Source: Cenococcum geophilum 1.58 (Eukaryota > Ascomycota > Dothideomycetes > Gloniales > Gloniaceae). Taken from it: a stretch of DNA of 64,000 nucleotides. The translations under genes and the position numbers were made by a program. Shown in pieces: positions 43,923 through 57,392 of the stretch (position 1 is the stretch's first letter; the number at the start of each line of letters is the position of its first letter). The stretch spans positions 2,329-66,328 of the forward strand of contig KV748226.1 of NCBI GenBank assembly GCA_001692895.1, in the 5' to 3' direction. The notes below the pieces were generated by a model, which saw only the letters and a list, made by a program, of their open reading frames with translations, searched no databases and was not told the DNA's origin.

Positions 43923-46900
43923 CAATCACTACCTAGTTATAGTATTAATATAAGAAGTTGNANAANATGCCACTAAAAGCAGCCACCATAACGCCATCGA
44001 CGGCGGCAACTATATTAAGGTTAGGTAACGACACTAGTATAGCAGACACTAACTCACAGTAACCTATAATAGTTGGACAGCTATAAGAGATAGTTAACTA
44101 GTTAATAGAAAATAATGTAATATTAGAAAATAGGATTAACGGGATAGGCGCAGTAAAGGTTAAGTTACTATCAATTAAAAGATACTTAGGAGAGAGATTA
44201 AAGCTTAAAGGATTCCTTACGTAAATGCACTTTAAGGTTACGTAAGAGGGAGCTAAGCTGGCAATACCTATGGATTAAATAGTATACGCAGGATTATTTC
44301 TAACAGGAAGAGCACTTAAATAGTTTAAGCCTTACCTTACGGAAATCTAGGTAAACGGAATAATAACTACGAACTAAGAGGTATAGTTTATATTTTTAAG
44401 CTAGAATAGATTCGTAGAATAACTTATACAAATGTTTAGAGACCTAAAGGCAGTAACTATAGCGGAAAGAAAACTCCAAGACATTATATAACGAACCTTA
44501 GCAATTAAATACACAATATAGTTCTAGACATTAGCAATATAAGTTAAGTGGAATAATAGGGCGCTTATGGCATAGTATAAGTAGGGACTTAAGGCTAAAG
44601 TCTAGGACGTAATTATTCTAATAGAAGATGCGGACACCCTAAGGGAACTAATAGATTAAGCGATTAAGATTAACAATTAGATCTACTAAAGGGAATAGGC
44701 TAAGAGAGGTTAGGATAGAGTTCTATAGTTATATAAGGCGCAGAGTACGTAACGACCAAAGCTAAGTTAAAAACTATAGTATAGCGCAGAGCCAATGGAC
44801 CTAAGTGGTACTAAAGAAGCCTATAAGAGATAGAGTAAGAAACTATAGAAACCTAGAAGTTAAGGATCTAGTAATTATAGGATTAAGGAGTAGAGGCTAA
44901 ACCAAGGATCTTAGCAGCAGAAGACGTTTAGGCAGACTCTATAACAAAAGTAATAGTTTAGAGAGGGAGTTTATATAAATTGCGGAAAATAGGGTCACTT
45001 CGCAAGGGATTATAAAGATAGTTAGAGATATTATATAATAAAGGGAACCAGACTAATAACAGACGACATACACGTATAGAGGAATAATAATGCGCTACAA
45101 GGAACAAAAGAATATTTAATTAGAAGTTTTACATTTTATTATAATAACGCATACCGAATTTATAAGGACGCTAAGTATAGCGTAAGCTATTAGCTATAGG
45201 AGCTAGTACCTATAGAATATAGAGGAACTAATAAACCAGTTTGCAGATTGGATATTAAGGACAATAAATTTAACGTAGGCGAAATATTCCGTAACAATAA
45301 GGTAATATAGGCCGTTTACTAGAAACGAGCAGACCTCGAAGATGTTATACTAGAGGTAGAGGATAATTCCACTATAGAATAGGGAACATTAGTAGGGATT
45401 AAGACCCTACTAGACACAATGTCTATCGCTTTATAAGATATAAGAGAAGTAGGATAGCGAACTACTTTAGCACTCGATAAAGGTAAAAGGCTAAAGGCTT
45501 AAGATTCTTAAGATAAGATAAGAGACGACTAAGATTCTTAAGACAAGATAAGGCAAGCTTAAGGACCTATAATAGACGATAACCGATAGAGCAAAGTAAC
45601 GGCTTAGTTCAGTAATATACGAATAAGCTTAGGACGAAGTTTCCTATAGATATAAGATTTTTAAGACAAGATAAGTGAGATTTAAGACTCTTAAGATAAG
45701 ATAAGAACACTAAGCAAGCCTAGTTAGACTAAGGCTAGAGCTAAGCTTAAGTTAGAAGCGAGTTTAGGATTAAAGAATCTAAGGGACCAAGAATTTGGAG
45801 TATAAATTAGGACACCCATAAGCAAGAGACAAGGAGCTTCTTTATAGATTAGAAGATCTATAATATAAACAGCAACTAGACTAGGAGACAGATATATAGA
45901 CTTAGAGGACTTACTAGTAAAATATAGTATTTAGACTAAAGACTAAAGAGTTAATACTAAGATTAAGAAGAAAGAAAACTTTAAGGATTAGAGTATAAGG
46001 CGCAAACCAAAGGAAACTATAAAAGAGTTTAGACAAAGAATTATTGTATGGTAAGAATAGGAACTAGACAAAAGATTTAGTATATTAGGACGTATAAAGG
46101 ACAGAGCACTAGTATAAAGAATTACTAATAGGCCGAGAGTAGGTATACTAAGAGCTAAGTAGCTTACCGAACTAGAAGATAAAGAGGATTTAAGAATCCT
46201 AATTAGGTTTAAAGAACGATATATAAAGGGCTGTTATAACGTAGTAATAAGAAGATACTTCCTTACGGACAAGCCGTATATACTCTAGCAGCTATACTAA
46301 AAGTGGTATAGACAGCAACACAATAATAAGTGGGAAGATTTCTATATATAGTTAGATAAATAAGTTATCTAGGACTACCCAATTATGGAAAAGGCTATAA
46401 CTTATATTAAAGGGGCCTTAATTATAATATTAAAGGATCTAAAGGAATGTTTAGAGGACTAGAGAAGCAAGAGACGCATCTTAGTACCTGCGAATAAAGT
46501 TATAACGTTTAAATTAGCATAATAAAGGTTTAAACTTAAAGATAAAGATAAATTAAGAGTTAACCTAAAGCACCTAGTATACTATACGTTATTATGGATT
46601 GTGTACGTAGACGATATATACAAGATATATAAGAATCTAAAAGAAAAGAATTAGAAATACCCTATAAGGATATATTAGATAACGGACAAGCAATAATATA
46701 GGAATGCTAAATATATATATAGATGGCATCCAGCAGAAGTCTAAGAGGAAGGGGATTTAATACTTTAACCAGGAAGATTCCTTACGGAAAAATGCTTAGA
46801 CGGATAATAGTGGTGGGAATGCTTAGAAAATATATATCTATAGTATATTAAAGATAAAAAGTAAACTAGGCATTGGCTAAAGAGTAAGCTAAGTATAATA

Positions 46901-47755
46901 GGATTAAGCAGCTAATAGTTAGGAAAAGTAAAGGCCTATAGGACTAAAGGGAGCCAATAGTAGAGCCTTGGACCCTTAAAGGAATTTAAGGACAACATCT
47001 AAATTTACGAGTTAATTAGTAAGATTAATAGTTTAAAGCGCTAATAGATAGTAGAGTAACGCGGAACCATATCTTACTAGCAATAGTTAAGAAAATAGGG
47101 CTACCTTATAGATAAAAGAAGCAACCTTACCTATTAGTTATAATTTTAGGAGATCCAATAGCCTACGGAGGAGGGATTATTAATCTTAAAATAGGACCTA
47201 TTTAGTTAACCATTAAAGGAAGGCAAATTAAGATATCTTTTAATATCCTACTATTAGGACGGGATAAGGCAGTACTAAAAATGCCTTAGTTATAGGAATA
47301 TAATCTAAAGATCGATTAGATTATAGGTTAGGTCAATATTAGAGATACTTAACGCCACAAAATACAATAATAAGCTAAGTTAGTATAGTACTAAGTCAAA
47401 GCAATATATAAAGAAACTAAGTAAGGCTTAAGTCACGTACTAAAGAGATACCATAAGTATAGTAAGAAACTATGGTCACCGGAAAGTAAAAAGCTATTAG
47501 ATTATATAGCATAGGACTATAAAATAAAATTAGAACTAGAAATAAGTCCAAAGTTTTTTCTAATCTATAAGCTTACTAAAGAAGAAGGTAGAGCATTAAA
47601 AGAGTTTGTCTAAGAAAACTTATAAAAGGGATATATTTAACTATCGCAGTTATTAGCAGGTTATCCAGTACTATTTATACTAAAGAAAAATAGCAAACTA
47701 AGGCTGTATATTAACTATAGATAGTTAAATAGCATTACTAGAAAGGATAAGTATC

Positions 47756-47938
47756 TGTTGGTATCACCCGGGGGGGTACTGCAATTGCAATATAAGGTAA
47801 CTGGTTCTTTAATTCATTCGTGTTCTCTTCTTCTAATCGTACATAGACAGGTGGAATTTAAGGGGTTCCTGAGCTCGCTTAGCTCACGTAGTTGCCTTAC
47901 GTAATTACTCCTCTAAATTCTGCTCGCTTGTATAGACA
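47756..47938. repeat. LTR (left) of non-autonomous element 1, 183 bp
   Basis: Starts tgttggtatcacccgg and ends tatagaca. It keeps more CpG/CpA than its partner at 49936-50118, which has the same length but more TpA. Confidence 0.93.
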
Positions 47939-48649
47939 CTGGCAACATTTATAAAAAGGAAAGAAGGTAAGAAAGTATAAAGGAGAAGTATATAGGTTAA
48001 CAGGTGCTTAGGGTAGTAATCGCGGATGTCTTGGGTATTGCGAATATTACGGATATTACAGACGTTGCGGATATCGTTACGGATATTGCGGATATTGCGG
48101 ATATTGTAAATATTGCGGTAGAAATAGGTAGACGCGTATAAGGTGTTACCGGGGTATCTATAGGGGAAAATAGGTGGAAGGGCTAATAACCAAGCATTGT
48201 ATATTATTATTCCTCCTCCTCCTAGGTCTAGTTGCTATTGTCAGGTAAATTACAATAGGGTATACTGCTATTAGCTAGGTTGCTAAGGGTCGTACTACTG
48301 CTGCTGGGTAGGCTGTTGGGATATAAATATAATAGGTGTTTAAGGTGTTATAGGGGTATTTATAAAGGGAGCTATAATATTTATAGAGGGAACCGTGATG
48401 TTCGTAGAGGGAGCCGTAATATTTATAGAAGTAGCTGTAACGTTTATAGGCAAGGGGAGCTTGGTTATAGGAGGAAGGTTATTTAAGACAGCTATGACGT
48501 TTATAGGTAGGGGGAGCTCGGCCGTAGGAGGAAGGTTATTTGAGACAGCTAGGGCTAAATTATACTGTCGCTGGGTAGGTTGCAGAGGTTCGTACAAGCT
48601 TGGCTGCTGTAGATCCTTAGCTTTAGTTAAGGGAGAGGGTAAAGCTAGC

Positions 48650-48935
48650 AGAGCTTACACAGGCGGAGCTTGCGCAGATGGGGCTTGTGTAGATAGGGCT
48701 TACATAGGCGGAGCTTGCGTAGACGGAGATTGCGCGGACAAAGCTTATTTAGACAGAGCTTGTGTAGGCGGAGCTTATGTAGACGGAGCTTGCGCGGACG
48801 GAGCTTATGCAGGCGGAGCTTATGCGGATGGAGCAGCTTACTTAGACGGAGCTTGCGCGGACGAGGCTTATATAGGCGGAGCTTGCGTAGACGGGGCTTA
48901 CGTAGACGGGGCTTACGTGGGCGGAGCTTGCTAGG
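48650..48935 (-). repeat. 15-bp minisatellite encoding a QAPPT-like pentapeptide repeat
   Basis: About 19 units of 15 bp (gacggagcttacgta type). On the minus strand these are Q-A-P-P/S-T/A codons, where CAA has often become TAA. They form the tail of the gag-like ORF of element 1. Confidence 0.85.
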
Positions 48936-49603
48936 GTATAGATACAACAGGTAGTTAAGGTGTCCTAGGGGTAGTAGCAGACGACATTAGAGTTAATGGA
49001 CGTAATTTAAGACGGCGGTTAATAACATATGAATTAAAAGGTCCTTTAGTACTAATAAATAGTCTAATTTCTACATCTAACCATTCCATATAGTTATCCT
49101 CGTGAGCGACGTTATATAGTACTTATAGTACTAACTTACTCTTTATATTAAAGACCCATACTCTATTACGTTAGAGTAGTTATTTAAGTCCCTTAAGTTT
49201 AGACCTATTAGCGTCTTTAAATATCTGCACTATAAAATTATTAAAGTCCTCTTAGTATAATTCCCATAAGCTCTTATCCTTAAAGTTATACTTAGTATAC
49301 TCTTTAATTTTAAAGTTAATATAGTTGGTAATATCTTCCGCAGTGGTCTTATTAGTTAGGGTTATTCCATTAGCCTAGTTTGGACGTTTAATTAACATAA
49401 TAACTAGCGTAGATTATAGTATTCGTAGCTTATAAAGGCCGTAGGAAGGAAGGGGATATGCTAGCGTTTAGGGCGTGCTGTTAACGTAGTTTTTGACGTG
49501 GCAGATCTACAAGGTAGCAGACGGTGTCGGGATTATAGGTAGGTAGGTACTGCTAACGCTGCTAGGTATACTGGCGCTTAGTAAAGAGGTTATACTGGGT
49601 ATT

Positions 49604-49892
49604 AATTTGCGTAATAGACGCGAACCAAACAAAGCCTTAGTAGGAGCCAATTCTTTAAGTTCCTAGGGCCTTAGTAGGAAGGGTTCTCCTTAGCAAACGC
49701 GATAAGATCAACGGGCCTTAATAGGAGCGATCGCGTGTTGTCTCTTAGTTAATTTGCGTAATGGACGCGAACCGAACAAAGCCTTGGTAGGAGTCGGTTC
49801 TTTAAGTTCCTAGGGCCTTAGTAGGAAAAGTTCTCCTTAGTAAACGCTACGTGATCAACGGGCCTTAGTAGGAGCGATCGCGTATTATCTCT
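49604..49892. repeat. 147-bp tandem duplication inside element 1
   Basis: aatttgcgtaatagacgcga at 49604 recurs from 49751. The copies are about 90% alike and carry internal short repeats of gccttagtaggag. Non-coding; possibly 5' leader of the minus-strand gag-like ORF. Confidence 0.8.
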
Positions 49893-49935
49893 CTTCGTAA
49901 TAACACCTAGCTGATCTGTGATATTAACTAATTAG

Positions 49936-50118
49936 TATTAGTATTACCTAGAGGGGTACTATAATTATAATATAAGGTAACTGGTTCTTTAATTCATTTA
50001 TGTTCTCTTCTTCTAATCGTATATAGATAGGTGGAATTTAAGGGGTTCCTGAGCTCACTTAGCTTACATAGTTGCCTTATGTAATTGCTCCTCTAAATTC
50101 TGCTCGCTTATATAGACA
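49936..50118. repeat. LTR (right) of non-autonomous element 1, 183 bp
   Basis: Direct repeat of 47756-47938; begins tattagtattacctag and ends tatagaca, followed by the gtatc target duplicate. Confidence 0.93.
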
Positions 50119-50801
50119 GTATCCTTTACCCTTAATTAGCGAAATCTAAGACAGGATAGGTAACGCGTAAATCTTTATAAAGATAGATCTAAAATAGGCG
50201 TACTATTAGATCAGGATTAAGGAAGGCAATAAATAAAAGGCAGCCTTTAGGTTAAAGAAAGGACTATATAAACCATTAGTTATACAATTTAGGCTTATAA
50301 ACGCACTAGTAATATTCTAGAAGCGTATTAATAATATATTAGGAGAGCACTTAAATGAATTTGTTATAGTATACCTTAACAATATTATTATCTACTTAAT
50401 AACTAAGGAAAAATATAGGGAACACGTTAAATAGGTCTTAAGGAGACTATAGAAAGAACAGATACTAGTAGCAATTAAGAAATACGAGTTCTTTACTAGG
50501 AAGACTAATTTCGTTAAATTTATTATTAAACTAGGCTAACTTAGTATAGATCTAAAAAAGATTAAGGCTATAGTAAATTAGTAAGAACTAGAGAATATTA
50601 CGTAATTAAGATTATTTTTAGGGTTTTGTAATTACTGTAGAAGGTTTATAGCGCAATAATTAAAGAATATTAAACCATTTACGCGATTAATAAAGAAAGA
50701 AGAACTATAGGTATAGGGAAAGAAATAGTAAGAACTCTTTAAGAAAGTTAAAGAGTTATTCACCCAGGAGCCAGTTCTTAAGATCTATTAACTAGGACTA
50801 G

Positions 50802-50972
50802 TGTTGGGATTATATTACGTGTGGTTATATAGTCACGTATTGCCGCGGCACTAGCGTAGCAAGGAGCCTTAAGCTCCTCGCCCTTTCTTACCCCTTTCTT
50901 AGAATCAATAAAGAACAATTATTATACTATCTACGAACCGTAGCTACGTGATATCCCCTTATATAACCAACA
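50802..50972. repeat. LTR (left) of non-autonomous element 2, 171 bp
   Basis: Direct repeat of 53462-53632. Includes an internal gaccgcg-free palindromic stretch gagccttaagctc. Confidence 0.92.
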
Positions 50973-51999
50973 CTGATTAGTGGTTAACTTTACTATTATA
51001 CTATAGAACAGCAAGGTTTCTACTAAGAAGAGACAAGCCACTATACTAGTACTACTTATACTAGAGGAAGCTGTCTTTTGAGGTTAGAACTGGTCCTAAA
51101 CCTTAAATAGAACTCTTTTATAAATTTAAGGATTTAAAGGCTAGAACTGGTCCTAAGCCTTTCTAAGATTACGGATTCTTGCGTCCATTACGCAGAATAA
51201 CACGCTTTATAAGTCTTCGCGATTTAAGGCCAGAACTGGTCCTAAGCCCTATAATCGCAAATATATGTCTAAACGCGTACCAAATAATAAACGCGTACTA
51301 AACAACAAATATACATCACAAACGCGTACTAAACGACAACCCCTATACCAAACGATAATCCCTATACTAATAATACTTCCCTTCCTCCGAAATCATGGCT
51401 ACTTTAAATAACTAGAAAGACTCCTTACTACTAGGGGTAGCTACGTACGCAAAACTTATTAACGAAAATTAGGATAAATTTACTATTAATATAATAACTT
51501 ATACCGCGAAATAAGTTAATAGCTTTCTCCTATATTATATTATATTCTACTAAAATAGATACTAGGCCGATTTACAGTTATAGGAGTATTTTAGGGAAGA
51601 TTTTATAGGATGGACCGCCAATACCTAGGCACTTAGTAACGCTAGTATTATTTAGGATTTTTAAAACTTCCTCCGTAGGAATGGGGTATATATTACTAAG
51701 AACGGTAACTTAATTACTAGTAATATTTAGGCCGTTATTATTAGTATAGAAGAACTAGTATAGACAGAAGCTAAGATTATACGTTAACTATAAAAGCTAA
51801 AAACTAACCGATATTCTTTAAAAGGTAACTTTAATTCGTATTAAAACCCCCAGAACGCTAATCTCCTACTTAGTCCTCCTCCTACCTAGTAGCAACGTCC
51901 GCAGTAATGTCCGCAAAAACTTCTAGAAGAACCTCTATAGATAACCTTAGGGTATTAAACACCTTAAGTTCCTTAAGCTGCCATATCTTAACCTATGCC

Positions 52000-52210
52000 T
52001 TAAGCTCCGTAATAAGCTCCGCATTAAGCTCCGTATTAAGCTCCGCAATAAGCTCTACAATAAGCTCTAAAGCAACCTCTACCATAAGAACCTCCGTAAG
52101 AACCTCCGCAAGAACCTCCGCAGTAATCTTCGCAGTAATCTCCGCAGCAATCTCCGCAGTAACCTCCGCAATAACCTCCGCAGGAACCTCCGTAGTAACC
52201 GCAGCAGCTA
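52000..52210 (+). repeat. 12-bp minisatellite encoding a Pro/Gln repeat
   Basis: Units like ctccgcagtaat give P-Q-Q/stop-S/P in the gag-like frame. CAA/CAG to TAA/TAG changes make most stops. Confidence 0.8.
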
Positions 52211-53461
52211 TACATATATACACTACCTAAACTGGCCGTAACTAGTACAGAGCAAGGACCTAGGCAAGGACCTAGATATAGTAAGGAGGTGGCTATAATT
52301 ATAAAGATCTATATAGACAATAAGTTATTTATAGCTTGCCAGGGAGTTCCCACCTATAGAATTACCGTCTTAAATCCTAGAGAAGACTTATCTTAGTTAA
52401 TTAATAAGTTATAGCCCTTAATTACTACACAGGAGAAGGAATACCCTAGTTAAAGAGTGTATACTACCTTCTTTACGAATTACCGCTACTATAATTAAGA
52501 TTAAGGCTGAAACTACTACCGAAACTTTAGCTGTAATTAAGCACCCTATGGACGATATAATAAAGGGGTAGGTTAAACAAACGGACTTGCCCGACGCTCG
52601 CACCGTACTACTACCTAAATAACAACTACCGCGCCAATACGCCTGCGATCTACCGACCGACCGATAGACGAGCTCTATATTTAACCACTATTACCACCTA
52701 ACGCTCGCACCGTACTGCTACCTAAATCTGACAACTATTGCGTCTGTACGCCTGCGACCCACCGACAAGAATAATCGTGCCTGTATGCCTACAATTAACC
52801 GACCGACTAGTAGATAAGCTCTATACTTAACTACTATTATTACTGTCGCTGGTACCATACTACCACCTAGATAGACCGCTGCCATGCTTGCAGCTGATTC
52901 CGATTTAACCGTTGCTGCTCTGCCCGCAGCTTACCGATATTTTGCTGCTCCTGCCTGCAGCCAATCTTCGACCTTTACTGCTTTGCCTATAGCTAAACCA
53001 ATGCCTTGCTGCCTTTCTATAGCGCTATAAGCATAAAGAAGAATTGCCAGAAGCTTCTTATAGAGCTTAGTAAGGTAGATGACGGTTCTGGGGCATGCTA
53101 CCTATGACGTTCTGCAGACCCTGACTTCAACTAGCTAATTAGGATTTTCTATCCCTAGGATGGAAAATCGCTATTGGCTCGCTTACCACTAGCGCCTTGG
53201 CGGCCTTCGCAAGATATCTACCTACTACTTCCGAACAATTCTTTCTCCTTTCTCTTCTTCTCCTTAGTTTAGTATTTTCACTAAATGGTAATTTATAAGC
53301 TTTGGTTTAAAGGTATTTATACAAGCCGCTATAGGAGGCAAATTTTAGGATAGCGAGACTTATATTGCAATAGCAATAGTAAATAAGGAGGATTAATACT
53401 TATTACGCTAGTCAAGCGGTATTTTATATATAGATGGCAACTATAAAAGAAGAGTTGCTAG

Positions 53462-53632
53462 TGTCGGGATTATATTACGTGTGGTTATATAGTCACGTGT
53501 CGCCGCGGCACTAGCGTAGCGAGGAGCCTTAAGCTCCTCGCCCTTCCTCACCCCTTTCTTAAAATTAATAAAGAACAATCATCATACTATCTACGAACCG
53601 TAGCTACGTGATATCCCCTTATGTAACCAATA
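53462..53632. repeat. LTR (right) of non-autonomous element 2, 171 bp
   Basis: Same length as the left LTR with about 15 differences, mostly transitions; followed by the actag target duplicate. Confidence 0.92.
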
Positions 53633-56248
53633 ACTAGAGACAGTTATAGAAATAAATGCATTAGACTATATACTAGGGGTATACTTTATATTAAAATATT
53701 AAGATAGATAGCACCTAGTGGCATACTATAGTCAGAAGATAATACCACTAGAGTTAAACTATAACATCTACAATAAGGAGTTATTAGGTATAGTTATAGC
53801 ATTAAAGGAATAAAGAGCATTCTTATAAGGTATAAAGAAACTATTTATAGTTAAGACAGACCATAAAAACCTAATAGGATTCTTAATAATAAAGAAACTT
53901 AACCAAAGATAGGTTAGATGGGCAGAAATACTTACGGAATACTATTTTAAGATTTAGTATACTAAGGGTATAAACAACACGCGAGCAGATGCTTTAAGTT
54001 ATAAAGCTAAACTACAAAATAATAAAAAGCCATTAGGGGCTTTACTGCAAAAAGATATAGACGGATTAATTAGGTATAATTATCCAAAAATTATAGCAAC
54101 TTAAGAAGAACTAGATAGAGTTTATAAAACACCGGAAAGCTTTTAGGTATAAAGAATTCTAAAGGTATAACTAGAAGATCTATAAACGGATATATATAAA
54201 AATTAAGAAGTAAAGTATATCCTAAGAAGCATAGCAGAGCAATTTATAGAAGAATTCTATAAGGGATTAACTTAAGGGCATAATGGAGCCACAGGCTTAG
54301 TATTAAGACTCTAAAAGAAGTACATTATTAACAGAATTTAAAGGATAGCTAGGAAGGTTATAAAAGAGTATTTAAATTACTAAAGAAATAAACTAATAAG
54401 GCATAAGCTATATAGAGGGCTATAACCTATTAAAACACTAAAGAGACTATAGGAGGTTATATTATAAGACTTTATTATTAAGTTACTAAAGTTAAGAGAT
54501 TCTATTACCGGACAAAATTATAATATAATCTTAGTAATAATAGACAAGCTTACAAAGTAGGGATACTTTATAGCATATATAGAAGAAATCTTAACAGAAG
54601 ATATCGCTAGAATCTATGTTAAAGAAGTGTTTATAAGACATAGAGTACTAAGCAAGATTATATTAGATAAAGATTTAAAATTTATAGCAGTATTCTAGGA
54701 AGTATTCTTAGCGGAATAAAAAGTTAGAGCAGTAACTTCTACTGCATATTATCCGCAGATAGACGGTTAGACGGAAAGATTAAATTAAACACTAGAGCAG
54801 TATCTAAGGCATTATGTCAATCATGCACAAAATAATTAGATATCGCTATTACTAGTTATATAGTTTATATACAATATAACACCTTAAGAAGGAATAGGCA
54901 TATTACTATTTAAGNCAAATTACAGATATAAGCTAAGAATATCGTTATTACTATAGCAAGTAAAGAAAATAAGTAGTATAGCTAAAGAAAGAATAAAGAT
55001 ATTAATAAATCTTTATATAGACCTTATAGAATTAGCGAAGAAAGTATAAGAGAGGATAAAAAGGTATTATAACGCTAAGAGATCTAAGGGACTAGATCTT
55101 AAGAAGGGAGATAAAGTATAGCTACTACACAAAAATTTCAAGAGTTAACGACTAAGTAAGAAGTTGGACTACGTCAGACTAGGACCTTTTAAAATTATGT
55201 AGAGAATTTCACCAGTTACGTTTAAGTTAAACCTACTAGCTAAAATAAAGATCTACCCTATATAGCATATCGTAATACTAGAGCCAGTATATAGGAATAT
55301 TAAGCCACTAGTTTATAAAGCAGATATATATAGAGGATAGAAGGAAGACAAATAGCAAGTTTTAAAGATCGTTAGTTATAAGGACATTAATAATAAAATA
55401 TAATATAAGGTTAAGTAGATAGGCTACACTAAGACTACCTAGGAGCCACTAGAAAATTTAAAGAATGCTATAGGAAAGGTATAGGAGTATCGGAAGAGAT
55501 TAGGTCAGGCAGTATTAAAAAAAAAGGATTACTAAAAAATAAATCACCTAAGGGGGACCTAAGAAGAGTAGTTGCCGAATTACTTAAATCTATTTCCTTC
55601 TCTATTGGAAGAGAATCCGTTCTTTTATTACCAAGTTCCTATAAACCTTATTCTATAAGTTTCCACTCCTTAAAATAAACCTTCTTACGTACTTTCTTAA
55701 GACGGATTAACCGAGCGGACGCCGCAAGATGAGACTTAAGAGCCCGTTACTAAGTATTAGCAGCCTCCTATTCTACATTACAGAAACGGCGCAGTTCCGC
55801 CAGAGTAATAGACAGTTTATTATCTAGCCGCGTAGTAGTAGATTAAATATAAGACCTTAAGACAAATTAACTAGGGAACTAGACGACTATTAAGAGTAAT
55901 AGGTCGCGTATATTTAGTATTAGAGATAGAGCAAACGTTACAGGACAAATAAATATTTGCTTTAGTACACTTTAAGTAAGAGGACGGTTATTATAAAGAT
56001 GGGTTCGCTAATATAACACAAACTAATCCCTTTTTTAAACAACAAGAATATGGAGACGGTATAATCTCACCAAGAGATAATATCGCAGTAATGGTACGAA
56101 CACGACGAGCAGTTAAAGAAGAAGAAATTGCTTTAGGTATAATAAGCAATAATATTAACCAAATTAATTAGACGGATATTATACCTCTAGTAAACAACCT
56201 AAAGATCTTTAAGATCTTTAAGGACAAAGATAGAGAGGAGGGAGATAG

Positions 56249-56674
56249 TGTTACGGACGCTTTAAGTACAATATTACGACTATTAGGAGAGGAGTTAGAA
56301 GAAGCTAGTTGGTTAATTTAGGTATAGTCTAGGATAGAGCCGATAGAGCTATATAACGAGGAATAGTAACTAAGGTTATATAGGGTAATCTATATAATCT
56401 ATAGGATCTATATAATCCGTAATAGAGCAGATAAAGTACACATATATTATATACAAGAAGGATTTTATAGGAGTATAGTTATGTATTTAAGGACCCTTAG
56501 TCCCTACCTAGATAGTTCCTTCCTTGTAGTAATTCTTAGAATACAATTAAAGTTAATCTATTGGGCAACCACTCCACCAGTTGTTATTATCTTGTCGACT
56601 TTTATACTTACATTTCCTACACACCTAGCCCAATACCGAGCCTACCGTAGTTCTTGCTATAAGGTTCCGTTATA
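56249..56674 (+). repeat. 3' LTR of the inner chromovirus (426 bp)
   Basis: Begins tgttacggacgctttaag and ends ccgttata, followed by ccctt. Same length as the 5' LTR; most differences are C/T or G/A. Confidence 0.93.
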
Positions 56675-57392
56675 CCCTTAGAGAATTAATTAATTAAGTA
56701 ATTAAGATTAATAATAGGATCTACTAGAGGGAATAGGCTAAGAAAGGTTAGGATAGAGTTTTACAGTTATATAAGGCGTAGGGTACGTAATAATAGAGTT
56801 AAAATTAGAAACTATAGTATAGCGCAAAGCTAATAAATCTAAGTAGTACTAAAGAATATAGGAATAAACGACTATAAAAACCTAAAGGGTAAGGATTAAG
56901 TAATTATAAACCTAAAGAGTAGAGGCTAAACTAGGGATTTTAGTAATAGAAGACGTTTAGGCAGACTCTATAATAAGAAAAATAGTTTAAAGAAGGAGCT
57001 TATATAAATTATAAAAAATAGGGTTATTTTACTAGAAACTATAAAGATAGTTAGAGTAACTATACGGCAAAAGAAACTAGGCTAGTAGATAATATATATA
57101 TATATAGAGGGATAATAGTATACTATAAGGAACAAAAGAGTATTTAATTAAAAGTTTTGCGTTTTATTATAATAACGTATACTAAATTTATAAAGACGCT
57201 AAGTACGGCGTAAGCTATTAGCTATAGGAGCTAAAATTATTAGAGTTTAGAGAAACTAATAAACTATTATATAAATCGGATATTAAGGACGATAAATTTA
57301 ATATAGGCGAAATATTTAGCGATAATAAGGTAATAAAGGCAGCTTACTAGGAGTATATAGACCTTAAAGATATTATAATAGAGGTAGAAGTT

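Larger units (their letters stand above)
47756..50118 (-). mobile_element. Non-autonomous LTR element 1 with a gag-like ORF only (TRIM/LARD-like)
   Basis: Two 183-bp LTRs (47756-47938 and 49936-50118) and a 5-bp TSD gtatc (47751-47755, 50119-50123). It is inserted into the RT of the inner chromovirus. The 2-kb interior lacks protease, RT and integrase remnants. Read through stops on the minus strand, about 49400-48960 gives a gag-like region (DITNYINFKIKEYTKYNFKD, EDFNNFIVQIFKDA, KLVL, VLYNVAHEDNYMEWLDVEI), followed by a long Pro/Ala pentapeptide-repeat tail (QAPPT/QAPST) down to about 48330. The gag-like frame is opposite to the host element. Confidence 0.82.
50802..53632 (+). mobile_element. 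Non-autonomous LTR element 2 with a gag-like ORF only
   Basis: Two 171-bp LTRs (50802-50972 and 53462-53632; starts tgttggg / tgtcggg, ends ccaaca / ccaata) and a 5-bp TSD actag (50797-50801, 53633-53637). It is inserted in the inner chromovirus between RT and RNase H. The plus strand, read through stops from an ATG near 51394, gives a gag-like region with LRRNGVYITKNGNLIT at about 51672-51720. Pro/Gln-rich tetrapeptide repeats (PQQS, PPQE) follow at about 52000-52210, then a C-x-x-C-like patch near 52480. No pol remnants were found. Its LTRs are unrelated to those of element 1. Confidence 0.82.
43497..56674 (+). mobile_element. Inner full-length Ty3/gypsy chromovirus (13.2 kb including its own insertions)
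   Basis: Two 426-bp LTRs (43497-43922, 56249-56674) and a 5-bp target-site duplication ccctt (43492-43496 and 56675-56679). Remnants in order: gag from an ATG near 43967; a zinc knuckle NCGK-GHFARDY at about 44980-45020; a long gag-pol spacer; a protease-like block (GDPIAYGGG, FNILLLGRDKAVLKMP) at about 47150-47290; RT at about 47580-47755 and 50124-50650 (YLNNI, from YLDD); RNase H at about 53640-54020; integrase at about 54230-54910 (TAYYPQIDG-TERLN); and a chromodomain-like end (GYTKTT-EPLENLKNAIGKV) at about 55390-55480. Gag, protease, RT, RNase H, integrase then chromodomain is the Ty3/gypsy chromovirus order. RIP stops make it inactive. Removing the two insertions leaves about 8.0 kb. 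Confidence 0.9.
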
